Origin: Macrolepiota albuminosa
Lineage: Eukaryota; Basidiomycota; Agaricomycetes; Agaricales; Agaricaceae
Direction of reading: 5' to 3'
DNA: 64,000 bases
NCBI GenBank assembly: GCA_027475525.1
Contig: JAMWFC010000113.1
Location: forward strand, 1,786,001-1,850,000
Shown here one piece after another: positions 22,093 to 35,405 of this stretch (its first letter is position 1; the number at the start of each line of letters is the position of its first letter). The notes below the pieces were generated by a model. The model was not told where the DNA came from. It did not search any database and worked only from the letters and a program-made list of their open reading frames with translations. Made by a program: the position numbers and the translations under genes.

Positions 22093-24785
22093 CTAGTACG
22101 AACGCCCAAACATCGTCCATCTCTTGGCATCCTGGCCACACGCCGGGCACTTCGTCTTGCCAGGCTCAATCGGGGTCCATCTTGATTGATCGAAAGGAAT
22201 AGCGAGGGACTTGGCACCAGCGGAAGGCGCACGGGCGTCTTGAGGCTCAGCACTGTTGTGATCCGTCAAGTTGGGAACTGACTCAGGTACACATGCCGTT
22301 GACTTACGTTCTACCACTGCGCTCCTTAATGTCATCTTCACAGGCCTCGACCTCGCACCAGGGAATAACCGCGATACTCTTGTTGTCGAGAGTTGGGACA
22401 AAGTCGTCCCATTTAGTAATCTCCTTGACACGCGAGTAATATTCGGACTGGGCACGTGCAAACATCTCGCTCTGGATGGTCTTCAGAAGCTCATTAACAG
22501 TGTTTCCGATATCTTTGAGTGAAATCGGAGTCTTGACGCCAGTATCACGGCGGACACTCAACGTTTGTTCTTTAGCCAAATCGTTGGGGCCGATCTCAAG
22601 ACGAACGGGGACACCCTACAAGCAATCATCTGTATCAGCACTAATAATATACGTATTATGTGTCAGAAACGAGGTACCTTCTGTTCCCAATCATTAAATT
22701 TGTAGCCCGGAGTGTAGCCGTCACGGAGATCTGCCTTGGCCCGGACGCCTGATCTCTTGAGGGTCTTCGCAAGCTCTTCGCAAGCGGCATTGATATTTGC
22801 GCGCTGCTCATCGGAAGACTTGGCAGTGATGCCACAAGGGACGATGACGACTTGAATACTAGCGACGCGCGGCGGAAGCACCAAACCTTGGTTGTCGCCG
22901 TGAACCATGACCATCACACCAATTGTACGGGTTGAGAGACCCCAAGAGTTTTGCCAAACATAGGTCTTGCCACCTGCGGGATCATTCGGGTCTTCTACGA
23001 AAATGTTGAACATCTCCGGACGGGAGAAATTCTGACCAAGACAGTGGGACGTTGCGGCCTGAATACCCCGTCCAGATGTCGGGATGAAGCCTTCAAGTGT
23101 AGTGGTGTACAGCCCACCAGCAAATTTTTCCTTTTCAGACTTGATACCTGGAATGACGGGAATAGCCAGTAGATCTTCGTAAACTTGACGGTAGAGGTCC
23201 AAAATCTGGCGGACCTCAGTGTCGGCTTCGGCTTTGGTAAGATGAGCAGTATGTCCTTCTTGCCACAGGAATTCACGGGTCCGGAGGAACGGCTGAGGGT
23301 TTTTGAATTCCCATCGGACGACGCTGTTCCACTGGTTCAGTTTGAGCGGGAGATCACGATGGCTCTTAATCCATTTGGCGTAGTCTATGAATGGGTGAGA
23401 AGGAATGAAATGTGTCGCAATGATAACTTACAAGGATACATAGCAGTCTCAGAAGTCGGACGAATAGCAATGGGTTCTTCAAGGTCGGATTGGCCAGCGC
23501 GTGTAACCCAGGCAACTTCGGGAGAGAAGCCCTCGATGTGGTCTTTTTCACGCTCAAGAACCTTCTGTGATACGAACATGGGGAAATACGAATTCTGAAC
23601 TCCAAGTTCCTTGATTTGCGCGTTGAACCATTCCTGGATCTCTTCCCAGATGCTATAGGACCATGGCTTGAGAATGTAGCAACCGCTAACGCTATAGTAG
23701 TCCAGCATATCGGCTTTCAAGAGGACCTATTTCTTTGTCACACGACATACATCAGCGAGACTTGCAAGGACTCACATTAGTGTACCATGCCGCAAAATCA
23801 ACCTCCTTTTTGACACCGATGGCAATCTGGACTGCACCCTCGATCTTGGCATCCTCCTTCTCCTTAACCGGAGCCTTCGACGTCTGAGCTACTGCTCCAG
23901 GAGAGGCGGTCAGGGTAGAAAAGTCCAGCTCTTGGAGTTTCACGTCCTCCGTTTGAAGCTTCTGGAGATATGCAAGGATATCGGCACCAGTGAGGAAAAT
24001 GGTCGCAGATGAAGAGTGGGCATGAAGTGCGAACAAAGAAGAAGAGGTAGCGATTGAGGAATCAATGATAGTTTGGACTCTAGGGAAGGTCTGTTCGTTG
24101 AGAGCAAGGGGGGACACTGTTAATGATGTGTTAGCAATCGATCCAATAGAAGTTCAACCGATCATAACAGGTTCTACAAAAAAAATACATTGTACAGAGA
24201 AAATAAAGTAAAGACAGTCGAAAACAAACCCCACAATTCCTGCGATGGAAGATTTGACGAAGACAAGTCGTGTCGCAAAAAGAAACTGAAAAGAAAACGA
24301 TACTCACAAGAGTCCTTATCCAAAGAGAAAAATTCTGTCAAGAGATCTGCAGACGCCAACCGCAACTCCTTCAGGTTAAGCGCTTTCCCAATCGCTCCCG
24401 AGTTGGTTTCCGTCGAATCGCGCGCGATAACAACGACCGGCACAGGTGTGGCTGTTTTCGCCGTCTTGGGCTTGTAGACGAGAGTTTTGATGAGTTCGAA
24501 ACCTTTCGGCGTAGAGTTATCAGCGATCAGAGCCTCTTTCCACTCGGCTGGGGAAGTGGTAGCCGCGTGGCTGATAGACGAAGCAGGTTTTATGGAAAGA
24601 GTAGCGAGAGTGCTGGTAATAGAGTCGAGCGACGCCATGGTATGTGGCTGGAATGTGGAGGCACGACGGAAATTAGGATAGAGTAGTACTTTTTTGTGTG
24701 ACTCGGAATATCCCAATCTGACTCTTATCAGATGGGAGGTCCTGTATCGATTCAGCTGCCTTGCAACATGCCGGACAGCGAACAT
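22093..24785 (-). CDS. Prolyl-tRNA synthetase, eukaryotic/archaeal type, with possible dual start
   Basis: Six exons (24785-24308, 24116-23776, 23726-23432, 23384-22678, 22615-22308, 22252-22093) give 762 residues, or 713 from the in-frame ATG at 24638. The enzyme attaches proline to tRNA-Pro. An N-terminal region of about 220 residues resembles the YbaK-like extension of fungal ProRS. The class II core shows [13 protein letters not shown] (about residue 365) and [22 protein letters not shown], followed by an anticodon-binding domain and a C-terminal zinc-like motif [11 protein letters not shown] with the conserved final tyrosine. Residues 1-49 are rich in Arg with almost no acidic residues, like a mitochondrial presequence, so one gene may serve cytosol and mitochondria. 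Confidence 0.92.
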
Positions 24786-26157
24786 AAGTTATGGAGAAAG
24801 TCGTGGATGTTGAAGACAGCGAACAGCGTTCACGACCCCTCATAATTGATCTAACCGATTAAGAAAAAATTATACTCTAAGTCTAAGTAGCAAAAGCCCA
24901 TCGAAATCGATGAATGGTCCGGCTCGATCCTGGAACGTCATTATCCATGACAATATGAAAGATACTCGCAACGACACTGGCACAAGGACCAAAGAAAGCT
25001 GTCATGTCTATGTAGATCAGAAAAAATCTATGGAAATTCCCACCCACTCGGCCCGGTCAATAGTGTTACAGTCACAGGATCACGTTGCTACCATATTACT
25101 GATCTTGAGTCATATCTCCGCTAAACAATAAGCAGCTGAAAGCTCGACTTTACAAAATGAAAGAAAGGTGGCCTTGTGACCCTGCAAAACTTGAAAACTC
25201 TGCAGGGTCACCATTATGAACGCACCTGCGCATTAATTGGTGGAATACCGGTCCGAATTCCAAAGAATTCGAAAATTTCCCTTGATCACACATGCCCAAG
25301 GACGCTTGCATTTTCAATACCTTTCGAAAATTCAGAGATGATCCTCGCGACTCGCTATTTTTTCCATCCTTCTCCTAGCAGACATGGTATCTGACGAGGA
25401 CCCATAATATGTACAGCATTAATCGATAAATCAAAAGGAGGAGAATTGCGACAAGTGGGCACCTTCGTGGAAACTTTTTACATCCGCCGTTCCATGTCAC
25501 TTTCATAACTGAGTCATCGACAGAGACCCACGCTGATATCCGTGGAGCCAGACCGCAGCAGCCTTTACAGCCTATGAAGGACACATCTGAATCCGCTATA
25601 TTATTCAACACCTAATTCAATATACACAATTCCGTGGCATGGAAACTGTTGTAAGCTGCAGGCTTACACTCTGGTAAAGAGTTTTACAAAAAAAATCTAG
25701 TAAAACACTTATTCCTTTCAGGGTCTTCTTGAGCTCAGACAAAGCTGTTTACTTGGTGATTTCGATAACCCAACCATCCTTGCGATCAAGATCGAATTTC
25801 ATAAATCATTCACACAAGATCATGCTTGGGCATGTGATAGACGCGTGCTTTTCCAAGTGTCCTGACTTTATGATTCGACATCAACGGTTCGCCCTTTGGT
25901 TCATCCAACGGCATAGATTTCTGAAATTAACACTCACGTTGTGAAGTGAAGAAGAGCCATTCACCGAGTAGAAAATAAAACGGTCACCTGATGCAACGCG
26001 TCGTTTTGTTTGTTGTGACGTATTGTGTGCATAAATGATGCACGTGATGTTGAATCCCAATTGGTTTTCTGGAGTGGACCTTGTCTCCCGCTCTTCACTG
26101 TCTCGCCATTATCCACCAAACCCTCTCTTTCGACGCATCGCACAGCGGCGAGACACC
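24786..26157. other. Region between divergent ProRS and cyclin genes
   Basis: 1.37 kb upstream of both genes, so it holds both promoters. A CT-rich stretch lies just before the cyclin start (26090-26150), common near fungal transcription starts. No gene is supported. Confidence 0.5.
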
Positions 26158-28145
26158 ATGTCCTCAGCTATTCCGGTTAGTTTCCCGTGTTATCATCTTT
26201 AGCGAGCACCTATATGCCTAACTTGGCTCACTTTATCAGACTCGTCGTATAACACGGACAACACGGACGGCAACGGCCAAGGACAGTGAAAATGCCAATG
26301 CTCGCCCATCTCGCATCACCACCCGTGCGAAACCCGCCTCACTAGCTTCGACCACCACTGCCACTGGCGGGACCAGTCGAGCAACCGCTGGTACGGCTGC
26401 TTCTCGCGGGAAAATCAACACAGAAAATAAGGGGGACGCGATTGCGGGAAAGAGGAAACGAGAGGCACTGGGGGAAGTGACAAGCTTTCTTGCAAACAAC
26501 AAGTCCGCAGCGGGAAATGGCAAGGACAAGGATGCCCTCAAGGACAAGTTCGATGGTGTAGTGATTAAGTCTAAGGCACCTGTGTCGCGCCAGCCCCTCC
26601 GGACTGTGGCTGGAACTAGGCAGACTGCCCGGATGACAACAGCGACGATTACAAAAGTAGAGGTCCTGGAGGAGTTGAGGGCAGGGACGACAAACAAAAC
26701 CGATGATAATGCGATGGTTGTTGACCCGCCCGCTTCACGAATACCCAGTATCACAACGCGTAAGGCTTTTGTTTCTAAGGAAAGGCTCTCAACTACCCAG
26801 GGTCGTTCGGATGCTCAACGTCGCATCTCGTTACGCACTCAGCGACAAGTGGATGATGCCGAGTCAAGCCGGGTATTCAAGAAACGGCGGACATCTTCCG
26901 AGTCACCAGACGATATCCCTGCTCCAGTCGAAGATGATCAACTACCCAACGATGAGGAACTCGCAGCTGCTCAGCTTGCTGCTGAAATTGAGTCCTTCGC
27001 TAATGAGCCCGAGGCTGACCCAGAGACCTCGCAATGGGACGACCTCGACGCCGACGATGCTGATGATCCTCTCATGGTTAGCGACTATGTCGTCGAAATT
27101 TTCGACTACTTGAAACAAATTGAAGTAAGGCTTTGAACATATTTGAAGGGTCCTCAGGTTAACGTCTCATTATAGATCACTACGATGCCGAATCCGAATT
27201 ATATGGAGAGCCAGAAAGAGCTCGCATGGAAGATGCGCGGGATTCTGACTGACTGGCTGATCCAAGTCCACGTTCGTTTCCGCCTCTTGCCTGAGACCCT
27301 CTTGCTCTGCGTCAACATTATTGATCGCTTTCTCTCCGCACGCGTCGTTTCCCTCGCTAAGCTACAGCTTGTTGGTGTAACATGCATGTTTATCGCAGCG
27401 AAGTTTGAAGAGATTGTTGCCCCCTCAGTCACACATTTTCTGATGTGCGCCGACGCCTCCTACACTGAGTCTGAGATTCTCCAGGCTGAACGATATGTGC
27501 TCAAGACCCTCGACTGGAACCTCAGCTACCCGAACCCTGTGCACTTCCTCCGTCGAGTAAGCAAGGCAGACGACTACAATGTCAAGGTCCGAACGCTTGC
27601 AAAATTCCTCCTGGAGATATCATGCTTAGAATGGCGGCTGATCGCTGCGCCACCATCGCTTTTGGCTGCAGCATCGATATGGCTTGCACGACTTGCACTA
27701 GACTTGGAAGTTTGGGTATGTCACTTTCAACAATTTAGACCTTGACTCAGTATTTTTCGTCAAAGACGCCCAACTTGGCCCATTACTCGTCCTATCCTGA
27801 GTCGGCTCTGATTCCGACTGCGAACTTGATGTTGAACTACATCCTTAAACCCATCCGTCACGAATCATTCTACAAGAAATACTCAGGCAAGCGGTATTAT
27901 AAGGTAAGTATCCATCTCCGTGGCTCCGGCGCGAGGCCCTGACTATAGTCTTACAGGCGAGCAATTATATGAGGGATTGGGTTCTTAAACGGTGGGCAGA
28001 AGGCACGCACGTTGATCTGCACAAGGAGCTGCCCAATATCAAGGCTGAAATACGTCTGCAGCGCCAAACGGAAGAACGATTGGCTCAACAAGAGGGAATA
28101 TTGACTCTGGCCGAGAAGGCCGCGATGGACGAGTATGAGGTCTGA
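26158..28145 (+). CDS. B-type mitotic cyclin
   Basis: Five exons (26158-26175, 26240-27124, 27176-27715, 27766-27903, 27957-28145), all in phase 0, give 589 residues. The N-terminal 290 residues are basic and low in complexity and include a destruction-box-like motif, REALGEVTS (about residue 77), expected to be recognised by the anaphase-promoting complex. The cyclin box starts around residue 310 with the hallmark WKMRGILTDWLIQVH, followed by LLCVNIIDRFLS and KLQLVGVTCMFIAAKFEE. A C-terminal cyclin fold follows with HYSSYPESALIPTANLM. The protein would bind and activate Cdk1 for mitosis. A paralogue begins near the right edge of this window. Confidence 0.93.
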
Positions 28146-30736
28146 ACTTCCACTCATCAGTCATGGCTTCAATGCCGGCATCAAAAATGTACGCCAGCAA
28201 CCCTCTTTGAAATGTCCGTCGGCCTGGCCCAACTTGGACGTTCCGGTTTCGGCTTTAAATAATTAAAAACATTCATGGATCCGCTCATCTCTCAAGTTAC
28301 ATCTCTACAACCTACGCACGCATGCACCACCTCATTGTCGATATACCTTCATCGCATTTCAATCTCTCATGATGTTCTGTGGCATGACACGCATTCTTCT
28401 TCGTCAACTCTGGAACGCGCTTGATGACCTCATTTTATCCTTTCTCTCTTCTTGCATTGGCATATCCTTGAACCCAGCATTTGTACAACCGTACATCCCA
28501 TCACAACCTACCTCCTCCCCTCTTGGTACGAGCGCCCGACACCGTCCACGCGGCCCACGGGCGGATCCTATTCTACGCCGCTGTTGGCTCCTCCAGCCAC
28601 GCCTTTTGATGTCGTGGACTTTTTGGACCAGCTGGGCGTGCCACGCATCACACGCTACATTACTGCTCTCAACGCCACTCTGCGCAGTAGCACTTCCACT
28701 CGCTTTCACCCTGCTCGATTTGTCATCACAGCCTTATTTTGTCCTCATCTTCGACTCCAATACCTTTTGTCCCTCATGGCGGTTTTTGAATGGTTTTTCT
28801 TGGTCGCCCCGCCCGTCAAACTCCGTGTTCTCTATTATTCTCTATATACTTTGAAGAGCTGTATTATGCCTTTGTAATGGCGATTGTTCAATTTTGAAGG
28901 TCTGCGTTTAAGCTGCGGACGGAGTATCTCATCGTGGGCATTGTGGTGACAACGTAGTCAAGAAAGGTGATTCGCCTCGAGGCATCTAGGACGTCATGAT
29001 ACGGAGGCATACAGGGTAAGACGGCACGAGAATGCATAACAAATACAACAATCACACAAACGAGAACAACAAAGCTTGAGGTGACGATTGTGTGAAAGCA
29101 TGGACGGAACTAAACAAAAATTCCAGGGCATACATACTATATATGCAGGGCTCGCTTTACCCATGGGAATAGGGAGTCGGGGTGATGAGGGACAAAAGGA
29201 CACGTTCTGATTAGGTGTGTGTCCGACGACACCGTAAGACTCTGAACAAAAACATATGGACGATGTCATTTGCATGAAACATGAATCTCGTTCCTGGCTA
29301 TGAAATTCATCTCCTAATGTCAACCGTTCGAGCTATCGGCGGTAATCCAAGCATCGTGCTCGCTGGCAATCCTGGGTCGTTGTATTCTTTGGACCTGGCA
29401 TTGTCGTAGACGGTGTGACTTGCAGTGTGCCCTCACTGGCAATCGGGTCGTGTCCAGCCCTTGCCCAGTCACCTCTCGGTAACATTTGTGACCTCCTTGG
29501 TGATGTCCCTGCAGAGATGTCAAGGTCCTTGAGGGTATATTATGAAAGCTGAACGAAGGACACGCGCCAACGCCAGACAAATGTGACAGGAGTGAGGAGT
29601 CGAAAGGTTTCACGGCACGCAAGCGTCAGAACGGAGTAAGTTATCTAGCTAACGAAATTGAAGCCAACGTCGCTCCCTTCGCTGCAGAACTTTTAAATAA
29701 CGGGAGAACAAAGAAGCAGCGTGATACATCATTTTTATAATACATACTTGTTTTTTTATTTCCGGGTCCTCTCTTAATTCTTTTCACTTACTAATTAATT
29801 TCCGTAGATTAGTAACTGTACTAATCTACACATCTCAATCAAAAGCTTTACAAACGGACTTTGCAGGGAGTTTGGCATGAATACGCTTCTGTATTTCCTG
29901 GTTAAGCACATGTAGTGAAATGAAATTGGACATAACACCCAACTGTCGATTCCTGAGCCACAGACCGACAGAACTCTTTGAGAGAACAAGGAGCGGCATT
30001 CCTGTATTTTTACATGACCACCTGACAGTTCACTGGATGCGCCACGTCACTTCCTAGAATAGGCCAGTCGGATCAGCAATAGAGCGGAGTAACGTACCGA
30101 GAAAGATCATGTTGCGCTTCTTCCTGATGTCGACATCCCCGCCCTAACGATATCTCCAAGAGCTTGTTTCTTCTCTGACTTGCAGAAGTTTCAGAACAAT
30201 AATTTATCGCCACACAGCGTCTAGTCGAGGCTCACGGCGGAAGAGTATTTTTTAGTGATGTTTGTGTAGATTGAATGGTGTAGACAATAGAACCTTGCTG
30301 CATTTTTCCAGAAAGCTACTAGTGTACGTACGAAAACGGCAAGAATGCGGAAAGGTAATGAGGGAAGGATCGATATGCGGCGGACATAAAGCAAAACGGA
30401 AGCAAAGCTTGTACAGACAAATATAAATATATCGTACATTTCAGCCGGTCGTGACCGTGCGATTACAGTTCGATGAGAAACATGCTCTCCAGTTTTCTTT
30501 CTTTCCAAATTCTCGCAATCTCCTTTGTGACAAGAGTAAATCAGCAGAAATCAGCAGCAGAGGAATGCCTCGCGTTATTAATTTATTTACGATACAGGTC
30601 CATAATAGGTACAAAATCTAAGGAAAAAGAACCAGAGCTCTTTGTACAGGTATCTCTATTGAGTATGTATTACCGAAGTACTCACAGTAGACTATCTTCG
30701 TGCCTTGACGGTCCCCGTATTCATCAACCTAACAAG
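28146..30736. other. Intergenic region, 2.6 kb, possibly with one unrecognised gene
   Basis: Downstream of both flanking genes. The stretch 28280-28880 is CT-rich and contains overlapping plus-strand frames (28369-28854 and 28452-28877). The second includes a protein-like segment around VDFLDQLGVPRITRYITALN, but I recognise no family and no convincing start, so I do not call a gene. The rest shows nothing. Confidence 0.35.
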
Positions 30737-32282
30737 TTACTGAACTTCTTCGGACGCCACTGTAGCAATCCCAGTCTCTGGCCGGCCCAGTGGCTTTGAA
30801 AGTAGTCCACCTTTAACATGCTCAGCATAATCAATATTATACGAATCATTTCCTCGTCCAAGGGCGGCCTGATCGCCAAAGAAGTATGTTGAGTTACTCT
30901 TACTTTGAGCGATCGCTTTCAGCTGATCCAATCGTCGTAGTTCGATTAAGGAAGTCAGCGCTCGTTGTCGCTCTTCGGAAAGAATGTTCTCTTTGTCTTT
31001 GGCTATCGACCGAGCAAGCTCCTCAACTTGAGATGCGAGCGCAGATGCCTCCAGGAGAGCCTGCTTCTGCCTATTTGATTTTGTTCTTTTTTCCAGTATT
31101 ACGCAGAGAAATAGAGTCGTATGCACTGACCTTGCTTCGGCTTCGCGTACGACGGTTTTGTAAAACGCGTCGGCTTCATTAGATTTGGCTTCAAGCTGCC
31201 GAAGGCTTGTCAAGAAAATAGAAGGAAAACGATATCAAAGCCTTACATGGCCTTCACTCTCAAGAATTACGCGTTGTTTCTGGCCTTCAGCAATATTAAT
31301 TTGTGCCTGTGTATCCAAAAGCTGTTTTCTCCGGTTTCGTTCCGCCTCCATTTGAAGTTCAAGTTGACGCTGATATTTCAGAGAAGTTCATATTCCAGGC
31401 GGTCTCAAAAAGCATGGAAAATGGACAGTACCTCCACCTCCCTATTCGCTGGCTTGAAGGTCTGTATCTCGAATCTGGAGCACTCCACGCCCCAGTTCTT
31501 GGGGGAAAATCAGCTCAAACGCTTTGGTACGTTGAACGAAGCACTACATACTGTTATGGAGTTCCCAATTACGGTGTTCAAGCGCTTATTGAGTTCATTG
31601 CGGTCACTTATCACCTGCGAACGAATCAATCTACGGGATCGCCGGACAAAAATACGGGTGTACACTATACCTGATCATAAGAAAAGAGCCCAAGGACGGA
31701 TCTGACCGCTGAAGTTCCGGTGTTCTTGATATTCTCGTGGACATTGCTTACTTCGAACAGAGCCTGGCAGACACGCCATGTGAATCTCTCGAGATGCTAC
31801 AGAAAGTGACGGTCTTATACCTTGTATCCATTGGTGACCCGGTAGAAGAGAGAGCCAGAGCATGTCACTGGCACCTTTATAAAATGAGATGTAGTGACAA
31901 GGAAGCCGCAGATAAAACGCACATTATCTAATGTATATCCAGTGAGCTAAGAATGTTCAGAGGTTGAGAACAAAAATAGCGGTTGGAAGAACAATGGCTG
32001 ACATGAGGAATGGCGATAGAGGACTCCCTCATGTCCATAATGAGTACTTCATGAAAAATTGGTATAGCAAGGTTGAGCCCAGGCTCCAGTTTGACAGGGT
32101 CTCGGCCAAGGCTATCATTAATTGAGCTAGAAACTTGTACAGAAGTTCAGAGAAACACACGTTAGACGCCACCCTTCATGACCTTGTTGAATAATGGAGA
32201 CGAAATTTCTGCGCTGCATGCAGCGGCGTGTAATTCTAGCTGTCCCCAAACGGGCCTGCGTCCGAGTCAAGGCTGAGAGCAT
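30737..32282 (-). CDS. Mitochondrial stomatin-like SPFH/band 7 protein
   Basis: Ten exons (32282-32173, 32111-32003, 31946-31923, 31874-31821, 31763-31671, 31614-31552, 31497-31432, 31369-31247, 31195-31131, 31070-30737) give 346 residues with all phases consistent. The basic N-terminus (MLSALTRTQARLGTARITRR) suggests import into mitochondria. The SPFH domain runs from LEPGLNLAIPIFHEV (about residue 48) through SGSLFYRVTNGYK and YDQVISDRNELNKRLN to NWGVECSRFEIQ. A long helical, Glu/Ala/Gln-rich region (RQLELQMEAERNRRKQ onward) follows, typical of stomatin-like protein 2. These proteins form oligomeric rings in the inner membrane and organise lipids and proteases. The 77-bp duplication at 32257-32410 includes the start codon, so an extra upstream ATG copy exists in this assembly. 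Confidence 0.9.
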
Positions 32283-32410
32283 CCTATGTTACCGAGGTGG
32301 AATACGAGATAGATGCTGAAAGGTGGTGGCATATGCGTCCGAGTCAAGGCTGAGAGCATCCTATGTTACCGAGGTGGAATACGAGATAGATGCTGAAAGG
32401 TGGTGGCATA
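32257..32410 (+). repeat. Perfect 77-bp tandem duplication A (likely assembly artefact)
   Basis: Copies at 32257-32333 and 32334-32410 are identical and adjacent. The copy covers the first codons and leader of the SPFH gene. It has the same period as the twelve duplications between 42.9 and 53.4 kb. Confidence 0.95.
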
Positions 32411-32856
32411 CAAGGTCGACTACATCTGTATTAATACTGAAGTCAAGTGAGCTCTTTTGATGTGCCGGTAAGACGCGCGTAACGATCGGCGAAAATGGAA
32501 TGACGCGTGTTTACACGCAACCCATCGGCAGCACGCCGAGCGCATCTAATTGACCGAGCATTCATCGTCAAGCCCTGAGAAAACTGTCCGGGAAATCTGC
32601 AAGGCGACAATGTAGATAAGTGTGTCGATGTATACTGAACGCCAAAGATATAGAACAACTCTACGACACGTATAAGTAAACCGACCTATTCCCACCTTTC
32701 GCTTTTACAACGAACGCAACATAGACAAGACACGAGGAAGTGTTCAGGAGAGAAGACAAAGCATGTAATGCAACTCTCTGTTAAGCGCGACAACACGAAA
32801 AGCACTTGAAACTTGAGATATACAAGAAAAGGAGTTGAAAAAAGGAGGTTTATTGT
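32411..32856. other. 3' flank of RING gene copy 1
   Basis: Noncoding. Parts, such as 32560-32640, align with 34970-35050 near the second copy of the RING gene, with mismatches and small gaps, so the segmental duplication reaches into this flank. Confidence 0.5.
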
Positions 32857-33587
32857 TTATGAAGAGATGTACATCTTTCTAAGTTGATTAACATTCCCTT
32901 CTTCATCACAGACCGGGCACATCCCAGAAACATCAAATGCCATCTTGATGCAGGGCGCGCAAAACATGTGACCGCAAAGGGTAGAGCATACGGTCTTGGG
33001 AGTGTGTTCGCAGATCGGGCAGGTAAAGTCTGTCGCTGGAGGGCCCGACTCATTCTGCTCCTCTTCCTGCTCCTCTTCCTCGTCTATCTTGACAAGGTGT
33101 GCAATGCATTCGTGGACTTCATCTCCAGCATAATCAAAATCGTCACAATCGAACTCGTCATGGGTCTCCCAGGTCATATCCTTGTAGGAAAGCTGCCCAT
33201 TGTCCAAATCGTAATCACCTCCGGCCTTGAAGAAATGATCATAAGAGTACATGCGGTGCTATAGGGGAAAAAAGAGTCAGCCTCACTGGTATCGAAGATA
33301 GGACAAATGTAACTTACTGCACGCAAAGCGTTGCCGTTCAAGAATCGACGATCGCAGACCTCACAGTAAGGATGTTTGGAGGATCTGGCAACATGTCGTT
33401 CGCGCCTCTTCAGCGATTTAAAGTGCCTGTCGCAAAGCGCGCAGTAGCATTGATTGTATTCTGTGCTCTCAGGAGTCTCGAGCCAGAAGGCGGCTGAGTC
33501 TCGAGGGCGCTCACGAGCCGGGGTATGGTAGTAGGGCTCCTCGTAGGCGTAGGCAGTTTCGTAGTTGGTGTAGTCAGAAGACGACAT
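32857..33587 (-). CDS. C2H2 zinc-finger plus RING protein, copy 1
   Basis: Two exons (33587-33318 and 33258-32857) joined by a 59-nt intron give 223 residues. Two C2H2-like fingers occupy about residues 46-100 (CYCALCDRHFKSLKRRERH then CEVCDRRFLNGNALRAHRMY). An acidic linker (KIDEEEEQEEEQNESG) precedes a C-terminal C3HC4 RING (CPICEHTPKTVC then CGHMFCAPCI and CPVCDE). The RING suggests an E3 ubiquitin ligase, and the fingers may bind substrate, DNA or RNA. Copy 2 lies 2549 bp away on the same strand with the same exon structure. Confidence 0.85.
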
Positions 33588-35405
33588 GATAGATGAGTGT
33601 TAGATGGTTTAGTAGTGCTGATAGACAAGTAGGTTGTGGTTGGTTCGATGGTTCGATGGATTTGTTTGCGCCACAAAGAGGTCCTTTTATGGCGGGGGAA
33701 AAGTGGGTCACTCCTCCTATTGTTGAGGCTGTGGCGTATTCAAGTGGATGCGATGGCGCTGTCTGGCCTCCTATGACGTCATAAACAGAGACATTTGTGG
33801 CGCAGGTGCAATGGTGGATTCTCAGCGAAGTGACAATAGTTTAGGAGAACTCCTGTGTGGACTTAACGTTCGACAAATTTCCGGTACAATGGTGCATTTA
33901 AGGATAGTCTACAATGAGGGATGCAATTTACATAGTACTACTAAGCACAAAATTGTACGACCATATTTCAAAGTATGTGAGTGCCGCACCTCAACAGCTT
34001 ATGGATAACTATGCAATGCTAACTTCAAAGAAGGATAACTAATCCTTAAATATACATTCACTAAGTCTATACTATATAAATAAATATTATGCATAAAATC
34101 AGATACTGCACATCTAGTGTCGTCCTCTTGTAGCATTTTCATTGACTCTGTCCCCTCTCTGTTGAAGCCAGCTGATTCCAAATGGTGTCTAAAAAGCTAA
34201 TTCCTTGAGTTTCTTGACATGAGAAATGGCCCAAAACGTCAGTCCTGATGAAAAATGAAAAATCCTTTGAACCAAGATCAATTGTAACTTTTTTATAAGT
34301 CCTTGACTCTTGTTTCTTTCTTTTTTTTGGTGGGTCGCTATGGCTGGCAGACAGCGCATAGTTGTCAGCCTTCCACTAGTCGGGACATGTGCGGGGTAAC
34401 CGCTTGCGTGAAATTATGAATTTGTCACACCTGTGTCGCTTACTACAAAATAATGATCCTACTTTTGCTGTTCCAACTCATGTATGTGGAAGTGGAAAGG
34501 GAAATACAGGCATCATAATAGGTTCAGCAGACATACATGGAAGTGGAACAAGAGTTGAGAAAGAAATTTGTGTTCTATTCAAAATTTGTGATAAGGTCTG
34601 TGGATTGGTAACTTGTTAGCATGCCGAAATCTGGCCACCATCAACCACGACGTCATCGTCTCCCTCAAAGTACACCGTCACACTTATCACACCAAATGGC
34701 CGCCTCATCCAACCCGTGTGGCACAATATATTAACAATGCTACCATTGTTATATGGACGGATATATATATATACAGACCTAATACGAAGGCAACCCTCAG
34801 TCACTCATACGAGACTGAGGTGTGTAAACTAATATTTACTTTTCACATACGTTGCTGACAATACCTTAGAATATACTTGCAGTTGTTCTTAGATTCATTG
34901 GTATCAGATACTAACATAACTGAGCATCAATTGAAATAAGACAATTGGCAGCATGTTGTCTAATCAACTGATCATTCATTGAAGCCCTGAGGAAACTGGA
35001 CATGACCCCAGCAAGGTAACAGTGTAGATAAGTTTATGTATACTGAAAAATGAATATCACACCAGAGATATATCGAAGAATATTGTTCCCTGCACCCAGT
35101 GAATGGTCATTGTCAAAGCTAGCGGTCGCAACGCACAAAGGAATGTGTGTTGTATCACTCATTCAAAGGTCCAGCAGTGTCTATGTCTGCGCGTAATAAA
35201 TCAATAAATAAATAGACCCATTACCGCCTTACACCACAACGGATGTAACATAAACAGGACACGGAGCGAAGATAGAAACCATTCATTGCAACTTTCTTCT
35301 GTTAAGCGCGGCAAAGCGAAAAATGCATACCCCGGATACACAAAATGCACTTGAATCTTTGAGAAGTAGGAGAAAAGGGGTTGAAAAAAAAGGAGGTTTA
35401 TTGAG
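33588..35405. other. Spacer between the two RING gene copies
   Basis: The first 370 bp (promoter side of copy 1) and the last 430 bp (3' side of copy 2) belong to the duplicated block. The middle, roughly 33960-34960, is AT-rich and unique within this window, with no supported gene. Confidence 0.5.

Noticed and set aside
28369..28877. Plus-strand frames of 141 and 161 codons in a CT-rich region
   Set aside because: They overlap in different frames, both owe their length to CT-rich sequence, and neither resembles a family I know. Kept only as a note in the intergenic entry.
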